Below are positions 42,252-49,895 of a stretch of 64,000 nucleotides of DNA, one piece after another. Position 1 is the stretch's first letter. Every line of letters starts with the position of its first letter. The notes below the pieces were generated by a model, which worked only from the letters and a program-made list of their open reading frames with translations, searched no databases and was not told the DNA's origin. Location: NCBI RefSeq assembly GCF_022601735.1, contig NZ_JAKUMM010000009.1, positions 62,001 through 126,000 of the forward strand, read 5' to 3'. A program made the translations under genes and the position numbers. This DNA comes from Atopomonas sediminilitoris (GTDB taxonomy: Bacteria > Pseudomonadota > Gammaproteobacteria > Pseudomonadales > Pseudomonadaceae).

Positions 42252-42956
42252 ATGCAACCGTTACGCTTTGCCATACCGTTTGCTGTTGTTGCCGTTTGCG
42301 CCTTCAGCACGACCACTGTTGCCGACAACTTTCAGCTCAACAGTCTCGATTGGCCGCCCTACACCGGGGCCAAGCTGGCTGAACAAGGCTCCTCGGCCAA
42401 GGCCGTCAAAGAGATTTACGCCAGCGCAGGACACAACGTCAGCATCAAGATCTTGCCTTGGCAGCGTGCGGTCGATACCGCCAAGTCTGACCCCAACATC
42501 GTTGGCTATTTTCCCGAGTACCACGACACCAGCCTCGACTGCGTGTTCTCCGACCCGATCGGCACCGGCCCGCTGGGCTTTGCGCAAAACAGCAGCAAAC
42601 CCATCGCGTGGCAGAGTCTTGATGACCTCAAGGGCCTGCGCATCGGCGTGGTGGCCGGCTACGTGAATACGACCGAGTTTGATCAGCGCGTCAGCACAGG
42701 TCAGCTCAGTGCCGACGCGACCCAAAGCGATGAGCAAAACCTGATCAAACTGGCCAATGGCCGCCTCGATCTTGCGGTTATCGACCGCAATGTCATGGCC
42801 TACCTCATCGACAACTCGCCCAAGCTGGCCAGCCTCAAGGACAAGCTCCAATTCAACGACACCCTGTTGGAAGACAAAACCTTGCACATCTGTTTCACCC
42901 AAGACGCCAGTGGCCAAGCCGCAGCCGAGCTGTTCAAACAGGCCCAGTCGAACTAA
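42252..42956 (+). CDS. Periplasmic solute-binding protein, family 3 (first of two)
   Basis: A 234-residue secreted protein with a signal peptide (to about residue 25, TVA-DN) and the type-3 amino-acid-binding fold: LNSLDWPPYTG at the start of lobe 1, LPWQRAVDTAKSD, LRIGVVAGYVNT and the second-lobe RLDLAVIDRNVMAYL. No permease or ATPase gene is near, so it is not part of a local importer. It starts 8 bases after the chemoreceptor stop, with an AGGAG ribosome site overlapping that stop. Its ligand is unknown. A role as a ligand-loaded partner of the receptor is inferred from position. Confidence 0.88.
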   Translation: MQPLRFAIPFAVVAVCAFSTTTVADNFQLNSLDWPPYTGAKLAEQGSSAKAVKEIYASAGHNVSIKILPWQRAVDTAKSDPNIVGYFPEYHDTSLDCVFSDPIGTGPLGFAQNSSKPIAWQSLDDLKGLRIGVVAGYVNTTEFDQRVSTGQLSADATQSDEQNLIKLANGRLDLAVIDRNVMAYLIDNSPKLASLKDKLQFNDTLLEDKTLHICFTQDASGQAAAELFKQAQSN

Positions 42957-42972
42957 TTCATGGAGCACCGCA

Positions 42973-43710
42973 ATGAACCTTAAACACCACTTAGCTGCCG
43001 CCTTCCTTCTTCTTTGTGCCAGCTTTGCGCAGGCCGACACGGTAACCGCCGCTGGCGACCCATGGCCGCCCTTTTTAGACCCCGAACACGCCAAACAAGG
43101 CGTGGCGGTTGAGATCGTCGCCGCTGCTTTAGCCAGTCAGGGGCATACCTTAAAGTTCAGCTTCATGCCGTGGCAGCGTGCGTTGGATGGGGTTAAAGAA
43201 GGCTCCATCGACATTCTGGTCGGCGCCTGGCACACGCAAGAGCGCGAAGCGTATTTGCTGTTCGGTGAGTCGTACTTATCCAACGATTTGAAATTCATCA
43301 AACGCAAGGACGATACCTTCGCCTATACCGGCATCGACAGCTTGAAGGGCAAAACCATCGGCACCGTGCGCGGCTATGGCTACGGTGATGCCTTTGAAAA
43401 GGCCAATAACTTCAAGAAACAAGAAGCCGCCGAGCTCATGCCCAGCATCCTTAAGCTGGTCGGCGGACGGATCGACCTGACCCTTGAAGACGAAGTGGTC
43501 GCACGCAGCTTGATCAGCAAAACCCAGCCTGATGCCTTGGACAAACTGGCCTTTGTTGACCCACCCTTGTCGAGCAACCCATTACACATTGCCGCTGGGC
43601 AGAAAAACGCCAATAAAGCCAAAATTATTGAGGCCTTTAATAAGGGCTTGGCCGAGATCAAAGGCAACGGCACGTTGGATGAGATTCTCAGCCGCAATGG
43701 GCTTAAGTAA
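42973..43710 (+). CDS. Periplasmic solute-binding protein, family 3 (second of two)
   Basis: A 245-residue secreted protein with a signal peptide (MNLKHHLAAAFLLLCASFAQA, cut near residue 21). It has the same fold as its neighbour: AAGDPWPPFLD, FMPWQRALDGVKEG, KGKTIGTVRGYGYGDAFE and GGRIDLTLEDEVVAR. It shares the PWQRA block and overall layout with the preceding protein, suggesting an old duplication. It lies 16 bases downstream with a TGGAG site. An in-frame reading extends into the preceding gene but has no signal peptide, so the ATG at 42973 is used. No ABC partner is visible. Confidence 0.88.
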   Translation: MNLKHHLAAAFLLLCASFAQADTVTAAGDPWPPFLDPEHAKQGVAVEIVAAALASQGHTLKFSFMPWQRALDGVKEGSIDILVGAWHTQEREAYLLFGESYLSNDLKFIKRKDDTFAYTGIDSLKGKTIGTVRGYGYGDAFEKANNFKKQEAAELMPSILKLVGGRIDLTLEDEVVARSLISKTQPDALDKLAFVDPPLSSNPLHIAAGQKNANKAKIIEAFNKGLAEIKGNGTLDEILSRNGLK

Positions 43711-43740
43711 CGCCTGAACCCCTCGTTTTAACCGAGCGCA

Positions 43741-43777
43741 GAACATGCCCTGCCCACACCGTGAGCAGGGCATGTTC
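43741..43777. terminator. Bidirectional hairpin after the binding-protein genes
   Basis: GAACATGCCCTGC pairs perfectly with GCAGGGCATGTTC around an 11-base loop, between the end of the second binding-protein gene (plus) and phnX (minus). The T-run is short on both sides. Confidence 0.7.
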
Positions 43778-43792
43778 GTAATCCGGCGCTGA

Positions 43793-44623
43793 TTAGGGTC
43801 GCTCGCCGCGTGCTAGCCGCTGTTGAATGTCATCTAACACGGCGTCGAGTTCGGCCACGCTGGCAATCACGTAGTGCGCGCCGGCGGCGAACAAGCTGTC
43901 GCGCGCGGGTTGCTGCACCGTCTCTTGCTCGGCAGCACTCAGGGCGAGCCACTGCGCATAGGTGAGCCCGACAGCATTGCCCGAAGCCGCCAAACCGACG
44001 GTCCACATGCCCGCAGCCAAGCCTTCGGCAATGCCGGGCACGGTGTCGTCGACCTTGACGCAAGCACTGACGTCGCTCACGGCTAAGCGCTGCACATTCT
44101 CCAGCGCCATCCACGGGCCGGGGCGGCCGCCGGCGGGTAAGTCATCGGTGGCGATGGCAATATCCGGCGCAATACCGGCCGCGTGGGCGTGCGGCAACAA
44201 GGCCTCCATCACCACGCGCGGGTAGCCCGAGCAGGAGCCGATCTTCAAACCCCGTGCCCGCAGTTGCGCCAAGCATTCGCGCGCGCCGGCAATCGGTGCG
44301 GAGTAATCGGCCACGCGCTGCACTTGCAACGGCATAAACGCGTGATACAGGCGATCCACATCGGCATCGGTCATGGCGCTGCCAAACCGCGCTTGCCAGC
44401 GCTCAGCCACCGCACTTTGCCGGCCCAGCGCTTGAATATGATCCCACTTGGCCAAGCCCATCGGTGCGCGGGCTTCGACCATCGAAATCGAGATGCCTTG
44501 TTCGGCAAACACATCGATCAGCACTTGCGTGGGGGCGAACGAGCCGAAGTCCACCAAGGTGCCGGCCCAGTCAAAGATCACCGCTTGCAGCGGGCCGCAG
44601 TAACGGCGTTGGTAACGGTACAT
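43793..44623 (-). CDS. phnX: Phosphonoacetaldehyde hydrolase (phosphonatase)
   Basis: Splits phosphonoacetaldehyde into acetaldehyde and phosphate. The 276 residues form a HAD-fold enzyme with nucleophile D18 in VIFDWAGT and the Schiff-base lysine K59 in APMGLAKWDHIQ, which is specific to this enzyme. The later VDDTVPGI block matches the family's metal-binding loop. Acting after PhnW, it completes AEP breakdown. It begins 2 bases after the phnW stop, so the two are coupled. A hairpin follows its stop. Confidence 0.95.
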   Translation of the reverse strand: MYRYQRRYCGPLQAVIFDWAGTLVDFGSFAPTQVLIDVFAEQGISISMVEARAPMGLAKWDHIQALGRQSAVAERWQARFGSAMTDADVDRLYHAFMPLQVQRVADYSAPIAGARECLAQLRARGLKIGSCSGYPRVVMEALLPHAHAAGIAPDIAIATDDLPAGGRPGPWMALENVQRLAVSDVSACVKVDDTVPGIAEGLAAGMWTVGLAASGNAVGLTYAQWLALSAAEQETVQQPARDSLFAAGAHYVIASVAELDAVLDDIQQRLARGERP

Positions 44624-44625
44624 AG

Positions 44626-45741
44626 TCAGTGCTCCTGTGCGGGCGGTTGCCAGCCCATATCCGTCAAGGCCGCCGCCAAGGCGGCTAACGCTTGCTCAAT
44701 GTCGTGGCGCTGAATCGCGCCAATACAGCCAATACGGAAGGTTTCCACGCGGGTCAGCTTGCCCGGATAGAGGATGAAGCCGCGCGCGCGCACCGCTTGA
44801 TACAGGCGGGTAAAGTCGTAATCGGCCAGCTTAGGCGCGTGTACTGTGATGATGATCGGCGCTTGCCGATCCGCTAGCAGGTAGCTGGTGAGGCCTAACC
44901 GGGCTAAGCCTTGGAGCAAGGTATTGGCGTTGTCTTGATAACGCGCCAGCCGTGCCGGCTGCCCGCCTTCGGCGATAAAGCTATCCAACGCGCTGCGCAG
45001 CGCCGCCAGCACATGCGTGGGCGGTGTGTAACGCCACTGCCCAGTGCGCGCCATGTAGGCGTGTTGGTCGTACAAATCCAGCGCCAGCGAGTGGCTGTTG
45101 CCTTGCGCATTGGCTAACGCTTGACGCTCGACCAGCACAAAGCCCATGCCCGGCACCCCCTCTAAACATTTGTTAGCCGAGGCAATCAATGCGCTAAACG
45201 GCAGGCTGCGCGCATCCACCGGCAAGGCTGCGAACGCGCTCATACTGTCGATGATCAAGCCACGGCCGGCGGCAGCGGTCACCGCCGCCAGCTCCGCCAG
45301 TGGATTGAGCAAGCCGGTGCTGGTCTCGCAATGAATCACCCCCACGTGACTCACTTCGGGGTGTGCCGCCAAGTAGCTGGCCAAGTGTGCAGGGTCGGCG
45401 GCTTGATCGTCGGCAAAGGCCAGCGTCTGCACTGCGCGGCCCATCACTTCGGCAATCTGCGCCATGCGCTGGCCGTAGGCGCCATTGCTCAGCACCAACA
45501 GCGTGCCATCGCGTGGCAGCAAGGTGCCGATGGCGGCCTCCACGGCGAAGGTGCCCGAGCCTTGCAAGGGCACACACACATGGCTGTCTTGCGCCTGCGC
45601 GATGGCTAACAAGTCAGCACACACGCTGGCGGTCATCTGGTTAAAGCGCTCATCCCACGAGCCCCAATCGCGCAGCATGGCGCTTTTGGTGGTTAGGGTA
45701 GTGGTCAAAGGGCCTGGGGTGAGCAGGATTGGTTCTCGCAT
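44626..45741 (-). CDS. phnW: 2-aminoethylphosphonate-pyruvate transaminase
   Basis: PLP enzyme that moves the amino group of 2-aminoethylphosphonate to pyruvate, giving phosphonoacetaldehyde and alanine. The 371 residues start with the typical [11 protein letters not shown]; the cofactor lysine is K191 in [13 protein letters not shown]. Length is normal. It precedes phnX by two bases and follows the HAD-IB hydrolase gene on the same strand. The three genes are divergent from the LysR regulator and the importer genes beyond it. Confidence 0.96.
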   Translation of the reverse strand: MREPILLTPGPLTTTLTTKSAMLRDWGSWDERFNQMTASVCADLLAIAQAQDSHVCVPLQGSGTFAVEAAIGTLLPRDGTLLVLSNGAYGQRMAQIAEVMGRAVQTLAFADDQAADPAHLASYLAAHPEVSHVGVIHCETSTGLLNPLAELAAVTAAAGRGLIIDSMSAFAALPVDARSLPFSALIASANKCLEGVPGMGFVLVERQALANAQGNSHSLALDLYDQHAYMARTGQWRYTPPTHVLAALRSALDSFIAEGGQPARLARYQDNANTLLQGLARLGLTSYLLADRQAPIIITVHAPKLADYDFTRLYQAVRARGFILYPGKLTRVETFRIGCIGAIQRHDIEQALAALAAALTDMGWQPPAQEH

Positions 45742-45768
45742 AACACTCTCGCTAGGGCTTAACGCCCG

Positions 45769-46470
45769 TTATTCGGCGGCGGCACGGCGGCGCGGCAGAG
45801 GTTGATCGAGCCAGCGCTGCGGCCAATGGCGCGCGCTGGCCAGTGCCGCCAGCTGGGGATTGGGGTTGGTGGCTACCGGCTGGCTGACCCACTCCAACAG
45901 AGGCAGATCGTTGTGGGAGTCGCTGTAAAACGTGCTGTCAGCAACGCTAAACGGCTGCTGCGCTAGCCACCGCTCTAGACAGTGCACCTTGCCCACGCCA
46001 TAGGTCGGCTCGCCGGCACCTTGGCCGGTAAAACAGCCGTCGCGCTGCTCGCACGGCACACCAAACGTGTTGCTAGGACTAAAACCCAATGCCCGACCGA
46101 TGGGAGCGACTAAAAAGTCTTCACTGGCTGAAATCAGCAGCAGCTGATCGCCGGCCATGCGATGTTCGGCCAGCAAGTCCCACGTATCGCGATACAAACG
46201 CGGCACGATGTGCTCTTGCACGAACAAGCCGACCTCCATCTGCACTTCGCGCACGCAGCGGCCTTGCAGCGGGGCGAGGGTCAGCGCCAAGTAGGCTTGC
46301 ATATCCAGCCCACGCTCTTGGTAGTCGGCCATGAGCGCCTGATGGGCTTGGGCAAAGGCGACCGGCTCGACCCAGCCCAAGCGCTGCATGTGCTCACCCC
46401 ACAGTTGCGAGCAATCGCCCTCCAACAAGGTGTGGTCGAGATCAAAAATGGCCAAATTGGCGCGCGGCAT
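45769..46470 (-). CDS. HAD-IB (SerB/CicA-like) phosphatase
   Basis: A 233-residue hydrolase with the catalytic FDLDHTLL (D10 nucleophile, D12) and the later SASEDF and YSDSHNDLPLL blocks of the subfamily that includes phosphoserine phosphatase. The substrate cannot be read. It is the first gene of the minus-strand transcript with phnW and phnX (27 bases upstream of phnW). A phosphomonoesterase in a phosphonate cluster might act on a phosphorylated metabolite or on a phosphonate-derived intermediate, but that is speculation from position. Confidence 0.88.
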   Translation of the reverse strand: MPRANLAIFDLDHTLLEGDCSQLWGEHMQRLGWVEPVAFAQAHQALMADYQERGLDMQAYLALTLAPLQGRCVREVQMEVGLFVQEHIVPRLYRDTWDLLAEHRMAGDQLLLISASEDFLVAPIGRALGFSPSNTFGVPCEQRDGCFTGQGAGEPTYGVGKVHCLERWLAQQPFSVADSTFYSDSHNDLPLLEWVSQPVATNPNPQLAALASARHWPQRWLDQPLPRRRAAAE

Positions 46471-46643
46471 GAAGGCTCCTAGGGCAACAAAAACATGGCA
46501 CGCAGTATCAGCAGCCGCGCTGGCCTAGCCCAGACAGCCCCCCTAAGCCATAGGCCAAGTTTTGCTTAACCCTTGTCATCGGCCTGTCATCTGCCTGCCG
46601 TTTACTGCCCTCACCCCAGCCGCCGCCAAGGTATAAGCACAGC

Positions 46644-47564
46644 ATGGCCAGCCTGCCGCCGTTAAATGCGCTCCGCGCCTTTGAAACCTCTGCCCGCTTG
46701 GGCAGCTTCACCCGTGCCGCCGAGGAGCTGCATGTCACGCAGGCGGCTGTTAGCCAACAGGTCAAGCAGCTGGAGCGCCACCTCAACTGCCAACTGTTTG
46801 TGCGCGAGGCCAAGGGGCTGCGCCTGACCGACATCGGCCGCAGCTATTTGCCGCCGTTAACGCAGGCGTTTCATAACTTGCACAGCAGCACCGAGGAGCT
46901 ATTCGGCGAGCGCAGCCGGACGCAGCTGTCGGTCAAAGTCTCCAACTCCTTCGCCGAGCATTTTTTAGCCCCGCGCTTGCACCGTTTTTTGGCCGAATAC
47001 CCGCGTTTTCGCCTGCGAATCAGCTCATCGGCGTGGACAGTGTTTGAAGACGACAGCAACGCCGATATTGAGATTTGCAATGGCTACGGCGACTGGAGTA
47101 ATCGCCACGTCGAGCGCTTAACCACTGAGCACTGGGTCGTGGTGTGCAGTGCGCAAACCTTAGAGCGCCACGGCGCGCCGGCCTCCGCGCGCGAGCTGTG
47201 CGACTGGCCGATGATCAGCGTATTGGGCTACCGCGAAGGCTGGCACCAGTGGTTGGCCTGCCAGCAAATTGAACGACTCGCCCCGCCGCCCGCGCTGGAG
47301 TTCGACACCACCACACTGGCCATGCAGGCCGTGCAGCAATGCGATGGCGTGCTACTGACGCGCAACTTCCTGGTGGAAGACGCCCTGCGCCAAGGCACGC
47401 TCGTTCGCCCCCACGCCGGCGTGATGGCCACTCGCGGCGGGCATTACTTAGTCTGCCAACGCGGTGATCAGCGTCCCAAAGTGCTGGCCTTCTGCGATTG
47501 GCTCAAGCGCGAGGTACGCCACCACGGCGCCGGCCTGCGCCGGCTCGACAGCGCGGTGGTCTAG
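46644..47564 (+). CDS. LysR family transcriptional regulator (GcvA-like)
   Basis: A 306-residue LysR regulator. The N-terminal winged helix-turn-helix reads LNALRAFETSARLGSFTRAAEELHVTQAAVSQQV, given here as the family hallmark region (about residues 8-42), followed by the substrate-binding domain. It resembles the GcvA/AmpR group. Its place between the divergent phnWX operon and the AEP transporter genes makes it the probable activator of both, with AEP or a breakdown product as ligand. I see no certain T-N11-A box in the 173-base divergent gap. Confidence 0.9.
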   Translation: MASLPPLNALRAFETSARLGSFTRAAEELHVTQAAVSQQVKQLERHLNCQLFVREAKGLRLTDIGRSYLPPLTQAFHNLHSSTEELFGERSRTQLSVKVSNSFAEHFLAPRLHRFLAEYPRFRLRISSSAWTVFEDDSNADIEICNGYGDWSNRHVERLTTEHWVVVCSAQTLERHGAPASARELCDWPMISVLGYREGWHQWLACQQIERLAPPPALEFDTTTLAMQAVQQCDGVLLTRNFLVEDALRQGTLVRPHAGVMATRGGHYLVCQRGDQRPKVLAFCDWLKREVRHHGAGLRRLDSAVV

Positions 47565-47685
47565 CCCAAGAGAGCCTGAGCGATGCCCTTAGAAAATCTT
47601 AGCCATATCAGCAACCGACGTCACACCGCTGCAACACGGGCTGCCTAGCATCCTCCCACGTCCTCACCACGCAAGCCCTAGCTGA

Positions 47686-47695
47686 CGTTATAACG
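47686..47695. promoter_or_regulatory. Palindrome with TATAAC before the AEP-binding protein gene
   Basis: CGTTATAACG is a perfect 10-base palindrome ending 18 bases before the ATG at 47714. It could be a -10 element (TATAAC) or the core of an operator; as a promoter it would leave a very short leader. Confidence 0.35.
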
Positions 47696-47713
47696 ACCCA
47701 GGAGTGAATCACC

Positions 47714-48730
47714 ATGCGTAAGCCCCTCAAGCACTGGCTGGCCCTGTCCGGCACCCTGCTGGCCCTCTCGGCCCAAGCCAACACCGAACTCACCGTGTAC
47801 ACCGCACTCGAAGCCGAAGACCTGAAAAAATACGCCGAGCGCTTTAACCAAGCTCACCCCGACATCAGCATCAAGTGGGTGCGCGACTCCACCGGCATCA
47901 TCACCGCCCGCCTGCTGGCAGAAAAAGACAACCCGCGCGCCGACGCCGTGTGGGGCCTCGCCGGCACCAGTTTGATGCTGCTGCAAAAAGAAGGGCTGTT
48001 GCAGGGCTATGCGCCCAAAGGGGTAGAAGCCTTGGCTCCGCTGTACCGCGACAGCCAAAACCCGCCGCAGTGGGTGGGCATGGATGCGTGGATGGCAGCG
48101 ATCTGCTTTAACACCGTGGAGGCCAAGAAGCACAACCTGACCCCACCGCAAAGCTGGCAAGACCTGACCAAGCCGGAATACCAAAACCACATCGTCATGC
48201 CGCATCCGGCCTCATCCGGCACCGGCTATTTGGATGTATCCGCTTGGCTGCAAACCTTTGGCCAAGACAAGGGCTGGGCCTACATGGACGGCCTGCACCA
48301 GAACATCAAGAGCTACACCCACTCAGGCTCCAAGCCTTGCAAGATGGCCGCCAGCGGTGAAGCGGCGATCGGCATCTCGTTCGCCTTCCGCGGTGCACGT
48401 GAGAAAGAAAACGGCGCGCCATTGGAGCTGATTTTCCCGCAGGAAGGCTTGGGCTGGGAAATGGAAGCCGCCGCCATCATCAAAGGCAGCAAGCACAGCG
48501 CCGCCGCCCAAACCCTGATGGATTGGGTCGTGAGTAAGCCCGCCAACGAGCTGTACAACGAAGGCTACGCCATCGTCGCCATGCCCGGTGTGGCCAAGCC
48601 GGTGAAGTACTTCCCCGCCGAACCCGAAAAGCTGTTGATCAAAAACGACTTCGCTTGGGCGGCGCAAAATCGCGACAGCATCCTCACGCAGTGGCAGAGC
48701 CGCTACGAAGGCAAAGCCGAAGCTCAGTAA
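47714..48730 (+). CDS. Putative 2-aminoethylphosphonate ABC transporter, binding protein
   Basis: A 338-residue periplasmic protein with a signal peptide (cleavage near AQA-NT) and the iron(III)/phosphonate-type binding fold: LTVYTALEAEDLKKYAERF, then WVRDSTGIITARLLAEKDN. It belongs to the PhnS2-type AEP binders by sequence pattern and by its setting next to phnWX and two transporter genes. AEP specificity is therefore likely but not shown. The ATG at 47714 has a GGAG site. A strong hairpin with T-rich tail follows the stop. Confidence 0.88.
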   Translation: MRKPLKHWLALSGTLLALSAQANTELTVYTALEAEDLKKYAERFNQAHPDISIKWVRDSTGIITARLLAEKDNPRADAVWGLAGTSLMLLQKEGLLQGYAPKGVEALAPLYRDSQNPPQWVGMDAWMAAICFNTVEAKKHNLTPPQSWQDLTKPEYQNHIVMPHPASSGTGYLDVSAWLQTFGQDKGWAYMDGLHQNIKSYTHSGSKPCKMAASGEAAIGISFAFRGAREKENGAPLELIFPQEGLGWEMEAAAIIKGSKHSAAAQTLMDWVVSKPANELYNEGYAIVAMPGVAKPVKYFPAEPEKLLIKNDFAWAAQNRDSILTQWQSRYEGKAEAQ

Positions 48731-48742
48731 TTCACCCTGTTC

Positions 48743-48767
48743 CACGCCGGCGCCTGACGCCGGCGTG
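48743..48767 (+). terminator. Terminator/attenuator between binding protein and ATPase genes
   Basis: CACGCCGGCG pairs perfectly with CGCCGGCGTG around a CCTGA loop, followed by TTTGTGTTT. It begins 13 bases after the binding-protein stop and ends 21 bases before the ATPase ATG, so partial termination would give more binding protein than ATPase. Confidence 0.8.
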
Positions 48768-48788
48768 TTTGTGTTTCTAGGAGTTGCC

Positions 48789-49847
48789 ATGCACGCCCAC
48801 GGATTAAGCCTTGCCAACATCAACAAGCACTTCGGCCACTTTCATGCCCTGCGCGACATTGATTTGCAGATCAACGCCGGCGAGTTGGTGTGCTTTCTCG
48901 GCCCCTCCGGCTGCGGCAAAACCACGTTATTGCGCATCATCGCCGGCCTAGAGCAGCAAGATCGCGGCAGCATCACGCAAAACGGCCGCGACATCAGCGC
49001 GCTGCCACCGCGTGAGCGCGACTTCGGCATTGTCTTTCAGTCCTATGCGCTGTTTCCCAACCTCAGCGTGTTCGACAACGTCGCCTTTGGTCTACGCAGC
49101 TTGAAGTGGGCTAAAGCCGCGATCAAAACCCGCGTCATGAGCCTGCTGGACTTGATCGGTCTGGCTGACCAAGCGCGCAAATACCCCAATCAACTGTCGG
49201 GCGGCCAACAGCAACGCGTCGCGCTCGCCCGCGCCATGGCACCCGAGCCCGGCCTACTGCTGCTGGACGAGCCGCTCTCGGCGCTGGATGCCCGCGTGCG
49301 CCAGCACTTGCGCCGCGAAATTCGCAGCCTGCAACAGCAGCTCGGCGTGACCACCATCTTGGTCACCCACGATCAAGAAGAAGCCCTGACCATGGCCGAC
49401 CGCGTGGTGGTGATGAACCACGGTGTGATCGAACAAGTCGGCAGCCCCTTGGAGATTTACCAGCAACCGGCCAGCGCCTTTGTCGCTGACTTTGTGGGCG
49501 CGATGAACTTTGTCGACTCCACCCTCACCAGCACCCAGCAAGCGCAAGTGGGCGAACAACTGTTCAACCTGCCCAGCCCGGCCGGCCAGCAAGGCAGCGC
49601 GTTGCGCTTGGCCATTCGCCCCGAAGAAGTCGAGCTGTGCTCGCGCAGTGGCGACAGCCTGCCGGTGGTGGTTGAGCAGTTGGATTTTCTCGGCACCTAT
49701 ATCCGCTCGCACGTGCATGTGCCGAGCCTCAATCAACGCCTGATCGTTGATATCGACCCACGCAGCGCCCGCGCCCTCAACCTAGCGCTGGGCCAACACT
49801 TGGGTATGCGTTTGCCTGCCAATGCGCTGCGCTGCTTTGCCGCTTAA
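48789..49847 (+). CDS. Putative 2-aminoethylphosphonate ABC transporter, ATPase
   Basis: A 352-residue ABC ATPase of the PotA/PhnT2 type. It has Walker A GPSGCGKTT (K44), signature LSGGQQQRVALARAM, Walker B LLLLDEPLSALDARVR and a C-terminal TOBE-like regulatory domain (about residues 245-352). It belongs with the binding protein upstream and the permease downstream. The ATG at 48789 has a TAGGAG ribosome site. A stem-loop lies between it and the permease gene. Confidence 0.92.
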   Translation: MHAHGLSLANINKHFGHFHALRDIDLQINAGELVCFLGPSGCGKTTLLRIIAGLEQQDRGSITQNGRDISALPPRERDFGIVFQSYALFPNLSVFDNVAFGLRSLKWAKAAIKTRVMSLLDLIGLADQARKYPNQLSGGQQQRVALARAMAPEPGLLLLDEPLSALDARVRQHLRREIRSLQQQLGVTTILVTHDQEEALTMADRVVVMNHGVIEQVGSPLEIYQQPASAFVADFVGAMNFVDSTLTSTQQAQVGEQLFNLPSPAGQQGSALRLAIRPEEVELCSRSGDSLPVVVEQLDFLGTYIRSHVHVPSLNQRLIVDIDPRSARALNLALGQHLGMRLPANALRCFAA

Positions 49848-49862
49848 TCAATCTTGTGTTGT

Positions 49863-49882
49863 CGGGGCGCCCATGCGCCCCG
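49863..49882 (+). promoter_or_regulatory. Stem-loop before the AEP permease gene
   Basis: CGGGGCGC pairs with GCGCCCCG around a 4-base loop, ending 1-2 bases before the GAGG ribosome site of the permease. No T-run follows, so it could slow translation start or protect the mRNA rather than end transcription. Confidence 0.6.
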
Positions 49883-49895
49883 TGAGGATGTTCTC

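Noticed and set aside
42757..42972. Longer N-terminus for the second binding protein
   Set aside because: It reads through the first binding-protein gene in another frame and would lose the signal peptide.
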